Shown: piece after piece, positions 33,974 through 46,838 of the stretch
Layout: every line of letters starts with the position of its first letter
How positions within the stretch are numbered: position 1 is the stretch's first letter
From: Armillaria gallica
Lineage: Eukaryota; Basidiomycota; Agaricomycetes; Agaricales; Physalacriaceae
Reading direction: 5' to 3'
Assembly: GCA_037576215.1 (NCBI GenBank)
Contig: JBANDB010000018.1
Location: 682,001-746,000, forward strand
Length of the DNA stretch: 64,000 nucleotides
Program-made: the position numbers and the translations under genes
Notes under the pieces: generated by a model
What the model was told of the DNA's origin: nothing
Databases searched by the model: none
The model's input: the letters and a program-made list of their open reading frames with translations, nothing else

Positions 33974-36748
33974 TATTCTTTCCTTGACCTCCTTGACCAC
34001 TCTCTCTGGGCTACGACCCGTAACTCCGCTTTGATAATCTTCCCAGAATCTGTGTGATCTGCAGCGCAATCTTCGAGTCAAAAAAATCTCAGTTAAGCAC
34101 TAACGCACTCACTGAAACCGCTGTCATGCACAATGATCATGACCGGAATGGCATATGGGGGTAACCTGTCCCGGAAGGATTACATTGAGCGCCAGAACCG
34201 CAGCACAGATACACCTACAGTTTCTTGGCAGTCACCATAAGTTTCTCCTCATTGATTAATCCATCATATCCATGCTTGATGGAAACCAATGCTACGGGTA
34301 ACTCCCCGGCGCGCTCGTCGGGTACACCAACTACCGCCGTTTCCAATACACCTGGTTCCGTGTACAGGGCGTTCTCGACGAAAACAGAATCCTACGTATA
34401 CACTCGTCCGTCACTAACAGATGTTTAACATATTCCGACAGCACTCACAACGTTATAACCATCCCTAATGACAATATCCTTGATTCTGTCTGTGATATAA
34501 ACGTATCCGTCTTCGTCCAGTCGTCCCAGATCACCGGTCATCAGCCATCCATCTTTAGTGAGAACCTGTGTCGAAATTAGTCACCATGGGCGTCCCGAAG
34601 TAAGAGACCTCACCTTATCAGTAGCAGCTACAGTGTCGTCCAAAATTGTAAGCCTATCTATCAGTGAAATAAACGAATTTCGGACCAACCTTGATCGCCA
34701 TAATACCCTTTCATCACATTCGGACCGCGAAGCCAAATCTCTCCCACTGCTCCAGGCGTAGCTTTGACACCATCTTTCATGATCATAACCTCGCCGACAG
34801 GAAAAACCCAACCGCTGGAACCAAATCAGCTAGAATACAAGAGACACAGAATAGACACACTCACCAGCTATCTGGCCTTGCATCATAATCCGGTCCACCT
34901 CGAAGAAAATCAGGTTCAGGCCGCCGCTGTTCAAAAATATTCTCACCGAAACCAACAGCGGGAGCATTCATCTCGGTTAGACCATATATTTGTACACTAC
35001 AAGATAGCTAAGTGCAAATTATGGGAACGACTGGGATGGACTCACAATGTGGCGAGAGGAAATGCTTTTTTGAAGCTCTGAAGGTGAGACGTTGCAAGTG
35101 GGGTACCTGCATATCCAATACTCTTCATCGAAATTCCAGGTACCGCACTCTCCGCCAGTTCTCTAATGATTGGGGGCGTTCTGCGGCAATGTTAACCGAG
35201 ACAGACAGGAAAACGTAGCAAATACGGACCCGATGAGCCGAACGATATTTTCTGTTTGAAACAGTCTGGAATGTAGTCTTAATTAGTTGATAAGAACTGA
35301 TACTGAATGAAAAGCATGTAAATACTCCACAGCTGCAATCATTGAATGAGAACGAGGAGTTAAAACTAACGAAGTCAATTCTTACTATCATTTGTATTCC
35401 ACGAGCGTGTTAGAACAACCTTCCTTCCGTAAAGAGCGCCCATCATCTGAAGTTGAATGAATATTGATTCGTTACCACGTCAGCTGCCAGGCTTACAGTC
35501 AAGATGATTAGAGGAGCCTGCGACAGCATCCCTGGAACCAGCGAACCTTCCTGAGATCCTGAACTAACTGTCGGAAGGAATGGCTCGCCTCGTCGAAGAC
35601 AGCCTCTCCCTGCCAAGGAAATCATCTAGTATAATTCACGAGGTCAACGAAACAGTACACAAAAAACGAGGACATACATTGAAAATGGGAGTCAAGAATG
35701 CGCGTTGTGAGCTCAAAACACCCTCTTGAACAAACAACGTCATTGATGAGCTGCGCAACCGGACCAACGACGTACTAGGTAAGCCAGTGGTCCCCGACGT
35801 AAAAATAATCGCAGCGTCATCTTCAGGTGAGATTTGGGGATCGTCACTCGGCACATCCCCAGGATCTGTACTGTATCGGGAGAAGACTGCACTCCAAATG
35901 TCCATACCTTCCCAGTGGCCTTTTCCCTCGTGATCTTCGAGGACAAGATATGCTGACGCGCCAGATGCGAGCCTAAGCTCAGCACCGATCGGTTCGATTT
36001 CGTCGGCTCGCTCGGTGTCGAGGATGATCAGTGCGCATTTTGTGAGCGCGATACAGTGTCTGAGCGGCTCCAATGGCAGCAACCTTTTGGTGGGATCAGA
36101 ACACAAACAATGGAAGCATGTGGGGGCCGATTTTACATGTTCACAAGAGCGGTTACAGCGCCTAGAAGGTCTGTGTTACAGGATTCAATGAGCTGTTGGT
36201 TTTGAATGAGGAAGAATGAGATGGAACGCACGGCAAGCCCAGAATACGACCAAGTAATTCAGACAATTGTGAGAGCAGACCGTTACTCGATCCCCTATGC
36301 CGAACGTGAGCGGAGAGCAGGGCGGAAACTTTGACAAGGCATCATTACCTTTCCTAACGCCGTAAACATCTCTGAGGATGGTTGCGCATTTGACCGCCTT
36401 CTCCAATGTCTCCTGGAAGGTGTAACGCTCTTTCTCATATACAATATAAGTTTTGTTAGAGTGCTTCTTGGTCGAATGCAAAAAGAGATGTCGTAGGGAC
36501 GGCCAGAGATTCTTCCAGACCTTCAGGACCCTCCCGTCAATGATCTACATCACATTTAGCTTGAAAGAATACGGCCTGACGAGGAGTACTCACGCGAGTT
36601 TCAATTTCGAGCAAGCTCCTTGGTCCTGTGAGTATTCTATCGGCTAGTATTTCCTCGAATTAGCACGTCGATGTCGTTGCAATTTGGAAAGCTCACCTTC
36701 CTCAACAGAGCAGCGGGGGGTCCATATTTCATTGCCAGTGTCCGTCAT
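33974..36748 (-). CDS. AMP-forming acyl-CoA synthetase / 4CL-like ligase
   Basis: Activates a carboxylic acid through an acyl-adenylate to an acyl-CoA; ANL superfamily. Start 36748 gives [17 protein letters not shown]. Exons continue with [71 protein letters not shown] and [20 protein letters not shown]. The P-loop motif [18 protein letters not shown] is split by an intron whose A|AG junction restores the Lys. Then come [38 protein letters not shown] (motif II), [38 protein letters not shown] (motif III, TGD), [13 protein letters not shown], and at the end [17 protein letters not shown] with the catalytic C-terminal Lys region. Stop at 33974-33976. All core motifs are intact. The acid substrate (medium/long-chain or aromatic) cannot be told. 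A MITE sits 78 bp upstream of the start. Confidence 0.88.
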
Positions 36749-36825
36749 GGTGGATGAAAAACAAGCATCTGGCGCATGTCATTGAAGATATATCTTCCAA
36801 TAATGATGGAGAAAGGCCATTCAGG

Positions 36826-37440
36826 TAGTGATTTGAAAGGCCCGGATCGGCTCGGCTTTCGCAGCTTGGGCTCGGCTTTGGAGGGCTTAGGCTCTTCAAC
36901 TCGCAAGCCCGAGCCTTGAGCCCAAGCCTGGTGATGCTCAGGCTCGGCTTGGGCTTGGGCCCGGGCTCATACGCAGGAACAACATACCAAGTTCTGTTGG
37001 CCTAAGGCAAAATCTGCAGCTCGTTTGATGCCTCCTTTCCTCTGAATTATCTCCTGTTGGATTGATCTAAGCTGTATTATGGGCATCAGTGAGATTTTGC
37101 GATAGTTGCAACGAGTACGTTGACGAACTGGAATGATAGTCAGTGATAAAGTGACCCGAAAGTGACCTCGGCGACGTCCATCACATCAATTTTGAACTAC
37201 AATCCGATCACATACCCAAAATCAGTCCCAAGGGATGGTAAATGACACTACTCCTGGCATGAATACCCACCATTTTGGGGTGCTGAAAGCCTAGGCTTGA
37301 ACCTTAGGCTTGGGCTTTCAAATAATGAAGCCTGAGCTCGAGCCTTCACCAAGCCCACCCTCAAGGCCGAGCTTTTCAGGGCCTGGCTTGGCTCAGCTTG
37401 GCTCGGCTTAGGGCTTCAGGCCGGGCCTTTCAAATCACTA
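36826..37440. mobile_element. Non-autonomous hAT-type MITE (615 bp) with 8-bp target duplication
   Basis: Terminal inverted repeats TAGTGATTTGAAAGGCCCGG and its complement are perfect over 20 bp. They are flanked by the identical 8-bp target site CATTCAGG at 36818-36825 and 37441-37448. An 8-bp duplication and termini of the form TAxxG fit the hAT superfamily. Inside each end is a GC-rich array of variants of GGCTTGGGCT/GGCTCGGCTT in opposite orientations, the kind of subterminal repeats hAT transposases bind. No transposase frame is present. The element lies between the divergent acyl-CoA synthetase (start 36748) and the small gene at 37516, inside their shared promoter. Confidence 0.88.
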
Positions 37441-37515
37441 CATTCAGGTGGTTCATGGCTATTTCGGTGAGCTCGGTCGCCATTTCGCGCACTTGAAGTC
37501 CCAAAACCGCAGTTT

Positions 37516-38156
37516 ATGATGAAGTCCGAGCTTCCTTTCATCATCCACGAACACCCCAACCGTCAAGCTGTATGCAAACAGCTGTAAGTACCTGAGCTTC
37601 AGTCGACCAATCCCATCTGATTCTCTGTTTCTTCGGGATTACCTGGTGTGTCATCACCTCACCCGCTAGCCATCTGGTGATATCCTCCAACCGCCGCGTA
37701 ACTCGGCAAACGTCTCACGGATTGAGTAATATCATAGAGACCAAAAAGTATGTATATAAACATACCATGTTGATGATGCGGGAGCTAGGTCCAGAGCGGA
37801 ACTTGATCTCAGTTGGGAAGTACAGTACAGATGGAGTACTTATCGACGCGCCGAAAAACCTTGTCCAAGCAGGTAAAATCAATATGAGAATAAATATGAG
37901 AATATCGTAGGAAAAGCGTGCAAACTTCGTTTGTGGGTTCCGTGCAGTGGAAAGATACCAATTAAATGATTCAACAGTGCTGCAGCGTGTAGTAAAGAGA
38001 ATGCATGAAGGGAGAGCATTTGACTGGCGCAATGCCAGCGAGCGCCGAGATGTTGGCATTTTCAAGGTGTCCCGTGCCGAACAGCCTGAAGCTGTTGTGC
38101 TTGCACTCATCGTTATTTTCGTATACTCAATAAACATACGGTATGATGCGATATGA
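37516..38156 (+). CDS. Small protein of unknown function overlapping ERG24 tail-to-tail
   Basis: I do not recognise it. A spliced frame can be built from MMKSELPFIIHEHPNRQAVC at 37516, through LHLVISSNRRVTRQTSHGLS, TDGVLIDAPKNLVQA and VERYQLNDSTVLQRVVKRMH, to RRDVGIFKVSRAEQPEAVVL and a stop at 38154-38156. All introns have GT-AG ends and matching phases. A short hydrophobic tail ([14 protein letters not shown]) lies at the C-terminus. The last 30 bp overlap the last codons of ERG24 on the other strand, so the C-terminus may be wrong if another intron is used. The MITE at 36826-37440 ends only 75 bp before the start codon. Confidence 0.5.
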
Positions 38157-39726
38157 AACCATTTTCTTATATTTTTCCCAGTCTTCTCCGTATCTAAAAT
38201 CAGATTAGACTTTCTTGCTCTCAAAAGTGAACGGAGCGTACGCACTTTCTCTTGCAGTTCTCATCATCCCGCAATTGACGGTGGATCAACAAGGCCAGGA
38301 AATACGAAACATAGAAGTATGTGATAGGTGTGTTGAATCCTGTAGGGAGCGACCAGGCCAAGGCCATGAGAAGGTCGCCACTATGGGGAGTGAGAACGCG
38401 CGTCTCGAGAGGTCAACTTGCACTCACAGATAGTTAGGATGCCGGGAGCGACCCCACCATCCAGAAGTCAGTAATTTAGAACCGGAAGCAGTTGTGAAAT
38501 ATTTGAGATCTACGTCGTCATTTGTCAAATACCAGACAAAGCATCAGAGGGGGCGGTCGTACTGTTCGGGTTCCTCCCGTTACGGAAGTTATTCTTCTCA
38601 CCGTTGGCTGCTCGGAAGATGTAGTACCCGATTGCGTTCACTAGGAAGACAACGATGGTCCAAAAGGGACCAAGCTCAACCGGCTTGAACACAAGATATC
38701 TTGCTTGAAGGGAGTACGCGAATGGTTCCCACGCAATGGGGACCGAAAGCATGAACCCGAAACCGTCGGAAATGATATCCATGGTCGTAAAAACGGCAGG
38801 CTTCGCGCCCTTTAAGTATCACGCATTCCACAGATGTGTCTTAAAACGCACCTCATTATACAAAGAGTCGGCAACATACCCGCCTTGGAAAAGAAGGACG
38901 AGCCACATAGAATCTGTGACGTTGCCAAAACCTCCCCTCCGGACAGCTTGTTCACATACCATGCTAATATCAACTATAGTCCACAGTATGAGTCCGGGGC
39001 GGAGCTCGTTGAAAGATTTGATATCAAATGAGCCAATAGTAGGGTTGAGTTCACGGCCAATGAAGAACTAGCCATGCTGGTTAGAGCTTGCTTGCTTGAG
39101 ATCCCAAAAGCGGAAGCCGACGCACATCGTAAATAATGTTGCCTGAGTTTCCACCCAAAGCCAAAAGCTTGCCTGGGCGGAAAGACATGACATATGCGTA
39201 AAGAGCCAGAGTGAACACCATCAGGAAAGACGCAGTGACGAAGCCGATCCATTTGTTGTATATAAAGGTGAACGCTTCGGGACCGTTCTGGTATATAATG
39301 CCGATTGCAATCCCCACCGCCAGAAGGAAAGTCGAAACGCCTGTGCAACATCCATTAGAGGCGAGTGACCCCACTTTAATCACTCGTACCATTGATTATA
39401 TATTTTTTCTTCTCCCCTGTGCGTAAAGCCACTCCCTCGATCTGATCGCCGGGCAGAATGGCCCATGCGACGACGCAAAACGCGTACCACGCGAGGTAGA
39501 TGCAGGCGGCTTCGGTATCCCAAAGACCTTTCCACCATTCCAGACTTGATACAGCGGTAACAACACGATCAGTAGCCCATGCTGGTGGGCAGCCCCCAGT
39601 TTCTTCGGAGCAGCCAAAGTAGAGAGCATAGGTAGTGATGGGAAGGAGGAGAATGATAAAGAACGCGCCGGGCGGGCCAAAAAATTCGTAGCGTGCCGTC
39701 CTTGGGTTGAGGTCGGACATGGACAT
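38127..39726 (-). CDS. ERG24: Delta(14)-sterol reductase (ergosterol biosynthesis)
   Basis: NADPH-dependent reduction of the C14=C15 double bond after CYP51 demethylation; a multi-pass ER membrane enzyme of the ERG4/ERG24/lamin-B-receptor family. Start 39726 gives [20 protein letters not shown]. Exons continue with several TM helices ([37 protein letters not shown]). Next are the family signatures [70 protein letters not shown] and [20 protein letters not shown]. The C-terminal NADPH-binding signatures are [23 protein letters not shown] block [20 protein letters not shown] and the end [14 protein letters not shown]. All introns splice in frame; the stop is at 38127-38129. A second ATG two codons downstream is an alternative start. 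The gene looks fully functional. Confidence 0.93.
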
Positions 39727-40426
39727 GGCGGTAGGAAGAAAACAAGGAGAAAAGGAAGAAAATGGTGTCAGTTTGCCTGTCGTACGAGAGTTGCTTTAGC
39801 CGGAGGTTTCGGGTGATTCACAATTTTCCACAGTGGCTGTTCCTTTCTTGATTTCCCTCCTTCATATAGACTCTAGAGCCGTCGTTAGACAATCATTGAA
39901 GACGCTGAGCAAGGAGCATAGCAAGTATAGTAACTATCTTTTCATCGTCGCTCTGCTACATTGCCTTCCGTTAATACCCCGAGATCAGAATGTAAAGCAC
40001 GACCCACTTCTTCAATTCTTCCATCAGATGTCTAAGCGCGTCCAGGTTGCCTATCATCTCCAATTCCTTTCGAAGTCTATTAGCCAAATCATGGCGAGCC
40101 AGCGACTGACTGGGAGAGAACTTCAAGGACCCAGTGGCCGTAGGCAAACATGTCGAGAACCCCGGGCCGGGGCAAGGCCGGGGGTTTAAATCATCCACGG
40201 GTCGCTAGATTCAAAATGACCACTGTTTCCAAACAAAAGCTGATTCTCATGCACTTCGTAAAACCAAAGTTCAAAAGCGTTCTGTATTGATGAATAAGGA
40301 TACAAATGATTAACTGAATGAATGCATGTCGATAGCAAAATATGCGGGATATAATAATGTACTCCAGAAAAACCAAGCACCGAAAACCTAGCGAGATATG
40401 CAATACGAAGAGATAGAAGATCGAGA
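39727..40426. other. Intergenic
   Basis: About 700 bp with the ERG24 promoter and the 3' flank of the vezatin-like gene. Short open stretches carry no motif. A GC-rich imperfect repeat (CCCCGGGCCGGGGCAAGGCC) lies at 40159-40180. Confidence 0.4.
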
Positions 40427-42858
40427 TCAAATAACGTTAACGCTGTCTAAGAGAGGCGGCGTAACGGTAGAAGGAACTTTAAACAGTCTCCGACGCTTTT
40501 CTCCCACTTTCCAGATAACATCCTTCAGTTCCTGTACCACCTCGCCTCCCGGACCCCATTTCTCCACCTTCAGCCCCCCATCATCAGGCTCACGCGGAAC
40601 CACCGCCGGCTCCCCGCGCTCCCTCCTCTGCTTCACAAGCTTGATCCTCTCCTCCCTGCTCAACTTTGACTTTTCCCTATGGAACAGTATCCCCGCCCCC
40701 TCCTCGCTCTCAAACACCTGCTCGATCCCCGGAGGCGGTAATCGCTCCTCCGTGATGGCCGCGTGATGATCCACGGTGACATCACCGTATTCTGCAGGGG
40801 ACGCGGAGGAATCAGGCTTATCGGAATCATCACTCGCGAGTCCGGGGAGATCATCCGGGATACCACCACTAAAAGGATCTGCATCGTGATCGGGATCATC
40901 ATCTAGGCGTGGGGGTGAGATGATATCGAGGAGTCGCTCTCTACCGCGTTCGCACTCGCGTAGGGCGAGCCCGAGTTCCCGGCGCAATCGCTCGTACGCC
41001 TCGAGGGCCGGATGGGGGGAAGGAGAGAAGAGAGGCGCCTCATCGCGTAGGGCATCGACGCACTGATCCAAATCCTCCCTCGCGTCCTTGAGCGCAGATG
41101 ATATCGCGTCCACGTGAACGGCAAAACGTGACATGTGGCTGGGCATGGGGGCGAATGAACGTCCTGTTAGGCTTACGGAACGCGAATGCGAAGGTAGCGA
41201 GCTCGGACTGGGGTTCTCCAGTCGCAATTTGAGCGCTTCGGCTTCTTCCAGGGCTTCTGTGAGTCTTGCAGCGGTATCTGCGAATGTACTCGTCAGGAGT
41301 TCCATCACGGATCGCACGTCTTCCCAATAGCCTTCATCGTCGTCTTCTCCAAAACGAAGGGCAAGTAGATGTGCACAGGCATACCGTTTCGAACTGAGGG
41401 TGCCTTGGAGAAGCGGTTGTAGAGAAGAAAGGGACAGAGGATGACGCGCAGGTTGGATGGCTGTGAATTTAGTGGCACTGGCTGTCGGACTACGGAGTGT
41501 AGATGACGCAGATATCGGACTACGCGGTGGAGAAACGTAGCTGCGGTTATATGACACACCTAGGGCATCAAGCCCCGCGGATTTCCGTCTCCTCCGTAGA
41601 TCCAAAGCAGCCATTCCAAATGGGGTGCTACCCTCTGGTGGGTTAGTGAATGATAAGTCGTCATCGTCGCTGGTGTCGTGATCTTCTTCCTGTACCCCGG
41701 ATAGAGCAGTAATAGGAGTGACAGGCTCGCTTTGGCTAGTAGGAACGCCAAGGAGAGCGGATAAATCTGAACGACGCTTTTCTCTCCTTTTGAGAATCTG
41801 GCGTGTAGGACTGCCGGCCCCAGCCAATGAGGAATAAGAGCCATTCCATGTCGACCGCTTGCTGTCTCGTGAGGAGAATGAAAGCCGGCGTGAAGACGGT
41901 TCGGAGATGGGTCTGGGCGGGAAGAAGAAAGATTTGGGAGGAGGTGATGGAGGGGCGTACATCTCTGAGAGCTGGGATAGCTCGGAAGGAGAAGTAAGTG
42001 CAGCAAAAAGGTTTCGTACATTGTCGGACTGTGTTTGAGTCGTGTGAAGGGTGGAACTGAGAGCTACGCGGAGGGGAGAGGAGGGCGAAGAAGGAACAGA
42101 GGAAGATTTCTCATCCTTCTCCACCAGAGCCAGGACTTCATGTACAACCGAGTTCCAAGCGTCATTAGCGGATATAAGATCGTTAAGAGCATCCATTACA
42201 GGGGAGACATCGCCTTTCCCATCAGACGTTTGGATGTACATCGTGAGAAACATCACTCCGGCTGGCAGAAGCGCTAAGAAATAGTGTCCTGCGCTGAAGA
42301 ATATGACTACCATAGCCAAGGCAACCGACGGGAGCCAATATTCGGGTGATGGTGGTGTCGGAGCTGATGATGGTGGCGATGAATGGTCGACACTGGACGT
42401 CCTACTGTGCAGGGTTCCCCCAGGTATTGACCCAGAAGTCGGTCGCGCCGGACGCGAATTCGAAAGCGAAGTGGAAAGCAGGGAAGAAGAGATAATATCA
42501 TACTTGAATCTCTCAACAAATGGACGCGAAGTAGAGGTGTATCGTGAGAGGATGGATTGTACGCGCTTAGATAGCGGTCAGATTACAGCTATGGGCCATA
42601 TTGCAACGGAATTGCTCACTGTACACCAGTTTGCTAGTAATTCGTTCTGTGACTCCGATTCTCCGTCGTCCAGTTCCGTATACGAGGTATCTTCGAAGTC
42701 GTCGTGGCCAATAAAGTCAGGCGAGCCACCTGGCATAAGGTCTGGAGCCTCTCCTACATCTTTAGAGCGTCAAATAAGCTTCACATAAGCGCATATATCA
42801 CCGACTAACCTCTAAGATATCGTTCCAAAGGATGTTCATCGAAAACGGCCTGGGCCAT
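40427..42858 (-). CDS. Vezatin/Inp2-like membrane protein (myosin-binding motif of peroxisomes type)
   Basis: Start 42858 gives MAQAVFDEHPLERYLRD. The next exons read VGEAPDLMPGGSPDFIGHDD and RVQSILSRYTSTSRPFVERF, then a long exon. Near residue 150 lies a hydrophobic double segment: LPSVALAMVVIFFSAGHYFL followed by ALLPAGVMFLTMYIQ. The vezatin/Inp2 family has paired TMs in this position. The rest is Ser-rich low complexity (FSSRDSKRSTWNGSYSSLAG) with a helical core (SKRYACAHLLALRFGEDDDE, TSTFADTAARLTEALEEAEA). The C-terminal basic helix is SKLSREERIKLVKQRRERGE, then VVQELKDVIWKVGEKRRRLF. Inp2 links peroxisomes to class V myosin for inheritance. The assignment rests on the general layout and the TM pair, so the family is likely but not certain. 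Same strand as ERG24; no lesion seen. Confidence 0.65.
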
Positions 42859-44664
42859 CGCATAAGGTTGGAACTAAGCGCCGCAGTTGAATGTTTTAAG
42901 GTCCGATAGCAACAGAATCGAGTATTCAGATGTCAATAAATCGTGAGGAGTTCGTTAGAGAAGATTTAAGGCGGTTAGTGGGGAGAGAAAAAGAGCGACA
43001 AAGGTTAGCTGGTGGTAGGCTAAGGAACGGACAGCCCTGCAATCTTCACTGCGCTGGATTACGTAACCAGACGTTCATCAAACCTGGGTAACTCGGCCCG
43101 TAATCCAACAATCAACTACGACGAGATACGACAGTGGTCACTGGCAGGTGGTCTGCGTCCTACATTTGCTTTTGGAACCATGCAATGAAATGGTGTCTTC
43201 CAAAGGACGTTTGATACCTCACAATAATGAGGAGCTTGGCTACAAAACTTAAAGCAAAAAATTGTCAATTCGGGTTTCCAGTGGTATAGCTGGGGTAACC
43301 CACTGGGTAAGTGTAAGCATCGTTCTTCTGTGTTGCATAGCATACTGAAATACCCATCTCTCCACAGGGGGAAAACTTCTGCCTGGAGAGACGGCGCTGA
43401 ATGCGAAGACGGGCAGTGTTCAAATTGGCATGTTATACAGTCTCTCACTGTAAGTGTCCTGTCCATGGCATACGAATAATAGATCCTGATGCGCCTGATA
43501 AGATAAACAAACCACTGTCGGTCATATGGCACATTAAAACGTGGCCACAAGTCCACCACCGGGAGGCACTTTGCAATTGGGGCTCTTAAGGTTCAATTCG
43601 ACAGAATTGCATCGTGAGATCCACGTCCGATAGCTACGGCTCGAGTGATATTCGGACGTTTGGAGTGACAGAAAGAGGACGATGATATAGCTGGTTTCTG
43701 ACGAGGGTGAGCTTGGCACATAGCTATAAATAATCTATCTTTTCAAGTGCACCCTCGTTCCGGTACGATCCGCCTTGCTGACGGTCAAGGGTAAATCATC
43801 TCTTTAGGCTATAGGGCTGACAAGTAATCTTGCAGACGTTTCATCTTCCTACTCCCTTGATCTCGTAATACTCGCGATAGGGCCGGACGCTTGCAATCAT
43901 GTTGTCGTTGGTCAAAGGACTGATGCGCAATACAAATTTAACTTGGATTCAACTGGCACTGATAAGAGACCGAAGCCCACGGATGCAGTTTGGATACAGT
44001 GGCGGGTGGTCCGTTTCTCTCCGATTCTACCCCGCTGCGTAGTCTAAGTATCCTTCCAAGCTCTTGAAGCAAGCGTGTTCATCGGGTCGGATTGTATTGA
44101 CTTGTAGATGAGCTTCTATTAATGGCCAAAGCTGACACTCAGGAAATTTGAAGAAGAAGAAAATTAAATTAAAACGACATGATCACCTTCCACGGACACT
44201 TGTTCAAAGGTCAGATATGAGCCAATTCCACTGACCAATGTCCATTGTCACCGCCAAACTTCTAGAGAAGCTCTGGTGATCATGTGATCGCGATTCTAAA
44301 ATCGGCAACTCCGTGCCGAAAACGGAATTTAACCGATCTTTGTCTCTTTCAACTGTAACCGTGACGGCCTCCGTACAACCAGGGATGAAAAAAAACGAAA
44401 CGGCATCGCTTGTATATTGGCATCGAATATGGGACTAAGTATCTTTGTGAAAAGTCTCAGCCACTGAGGGGCGCTCGACCAGCGGCGGTTATAGGTGATT
44501 CTTCTCGGGCGGCGAACGCGTGGTGCTATGTTAATAACATTCATCAGTGACATTTCATAAACGACAAAGCAGCAATCAGCACTTAGTCACGGGCCAGGGT
44601 CGGCATTGAATCTGCTTAAAAACACTATCTGCTCATCTTCTGTTTTCCGCACTACCCAGGAACC
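42859..44664. other. Intergenic, divergent promoter region
   Basis: About 1.8 kb between the vezatin-like gene (minus) and FAD monooxygenase A (plus). An open frame of 147 codons at 43116-43559 (minus) has no recognisable motif and no convincing start context. It is not called as a gene. Confidence 0.35.
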
Positions 44665-46838
44665 ATGGCTCTTCTGTGGATTTTAGGAATATCACTCGCT
44701 GTCTACGGCGTTGCTGTATATCTTGGACGTGCTGTCCGACGCTCGCAGCTCGCGAAGCAAACGTGTGTGCTGGACATCGACTCTCTGGGACTGAGGCTAC
44801 CTCGCGAGAAGATCAAGGGAACAGCTGTTATTTGTGGCGGAAGGTAGTAACCGTACCTCTTCTTTATACAACTTCGCATTGACTCGCTTCCTTAGCATTG
44901 GGGGTCTCTTGGCAGCTCGAGTATGCCATGACCACTTTGATGACGTTGTCATTGTCGAACCAGAGGTATGGATGAATACACCGGATGCAACGCGGGTGGA
45001 CCCATGGAACCAACAAAGCAAGCGCTCACGAGTGATGCAGTACGAGTCGTTGCATGGTATGTTGCTGTCTCGTCGAGTTTCTTTTCCCTGGCGATAATCG
45101 TTGCAATGCAGTCATTCTTCCATTGGGATACAAAGCTATGGCTAAACTGTTCCCAAATATCGAGGAACAGGCAAAAGCATCCGGCATCAAGTAAGCCCGT
45201 TCTTGGTCCGTCGTCAAGGCTATTCTGATTGATCGATATTTGTAGAATAGGTCCTTGCTATGCGCGCATTCATTTTTGGGGAAACGATACTCGGATGCCC
45301 GAGGCGGAATACGGGGGCGCCCTTCCCAAGACGATCTATGCTGGTCGGGCTGGTGTCGAGACGTTTTTGCGCCGCCTTGTTCTCGGAGGGGATTACAAGA
45401 ATATTCGCCAAGTTATCGGAACAGTCACCGGTGTCTCTCGAAACGCCAATAGTCCCGAGTTCATCGATCAGGTTACGGTCCGTACTTCTGAAGGTACCAG
45501 AACTATTCCAGCCGCCCTCGTCGTCGGTATGACCTTGCTATTTCGAGAATGTGATTATGTATTGATGATTTTTCACTCTCAGACTGCACAGGAGCTGCTG
45601 CTGCTGGTATGAAATGGCTCCGACGTGAAGGATACGGGTTCGCGGATAGATACGGTCGAAATCAGTTACCTCTCGACGAACTAAAGATTGCCTACGACCA
45701 AAAGCTTCATTATACTACACTCCAATTCCACATCACGCCTGAGCTTGGGCGGAAGCTCCCTGGTCTCCCTGTTCCGTATGATGAATGCTGGGGAATTTAT
45801 AACAACTCGACGGATCCCAAGAATGAGAACCGCTGTGTTTATTCTCTACGCATCGATGGAGACATCAGTGCGCCATCGTTCCTCTTTCCTCTTGAATAAT
45901 TATTGAACAGCCACCTAACATCCTCTAGTACAAGTTTGTTTCAGCGCCATGGGTGAATGCGAACTTCCGAAGACCCTTGAGGACGCAAAAACTTGCGCTC
46001 GATCTCTGGTCACCGAGAAGCCTATTCCTGAGACGTTCTTCCAAATGCTCGATATGCTGGACGAAGTGAAAGATACCATGACTTGCAGCGAAGTCCGTTA
46101 TCGTACGTGTGCTTATATTTGCCACGTTGGAAATACTGAATATGCTATCAGCCGGCTCTAGCTACATCAGGTATGAAAGCGCTGTCAACTTACCGACGAA
46201 TTGGATTGCTATGGGCGACAGTGTCATGAGGGTCAACCCAGTCTACGGGTGAATTGCCCATTTCGAATGGTTCGGCTACATTGGAAGCTAACAGTAATAT
46301 TAGGCAAGGCTGTTCAAAGGCCTTTTTCGGCGCTATTTGTCTGCACAAGTTACTCATGAACTCGACGGCAATACCAAGAGATTTCTCCAAGAAGTATTTC
46401 AGCATCCACGCAGAGAAGATCAGGCCCCTTTGGTGAGCGCTTTCTTAAAATTCCCCCAAGACTTCATCCTGAAACTGACTGGTCTTCAGGGCGTCACTCA
46501 AAGTCGGCGGTATGCTGGTCTATCATATCAATCTTTCCCGCATGTCTAAATTAAGTGTACTTCACATAGATTATTCGTACCCGACGACGGTTCCACTTCC
46601 CGGAGAAACATTATCTGAAGGTTCATGGCTTCACTGGTACATGAAGAAGCTGATCATTCTATCTTTTACCGTAAGCTCCCAAAACAGGATAGACCACCCG
46701 CTAGCCACTGATACCTCGTAACAGGATGACCAAGCAGGTTCAACATTATGGCATGTCAGATCGCTCCTCGCTCCGTCTACTGATGCTTTGCAGCCGGGGC
46801 TGATACTTAAAGTGTGCTTGAGTCTCCTCAAACGGTAG
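44665..46838 (+). CDS. FAD-dependent monooxygenase, copy A
   Basis: Eleven exons join in frame to 539 residues. An N-terminal membrane helix (LLWILGISLAVYGVAVYLGR) is followed by the dinucleotide-binding motif KGTAVICGG|SIGGLLAARV, split by an intron. Then come DDVVIVEPEVW, RSRVMQYESLH, GYKAMAKLFPNIEEQAKASG, FLRRLVLGGDYKNIRQVIGT, DCTGAAAAGMKWLRREGYGF, VCFSAMGECELPKTLEDAKT and the FAD phosphate motif NWIAMGDSVMRVNPVYG|QGC (GD motif). The end is DDQAGSTLWHVRSLLAPSTD and LKVCLSLLKR. The layout is that of class A flavin monooxygenases anchored in the membrane, often found in basidiomycete secondary metabolism; substrate unknown. Exon 9 is only 20 nt. Copy B at 50233-52389 is nearly identical in structure and long sequence stretches. 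No lesion was found. Confidence 0.85.

Noticed and set aside
35700..35790. Possible loss of the conserved Lys in the acyl-CoA synthetase P-loop (GLPS)
   Set aside because: The Ser codon is intronic; splicing A|AG restores GLPKGVLS.
43116..43559. 147-codon minus-strand ORF
   Set aside because: No recognisable domain, compositional oddity (many Cys/His scattered without pattern) and no paralogue in the window.
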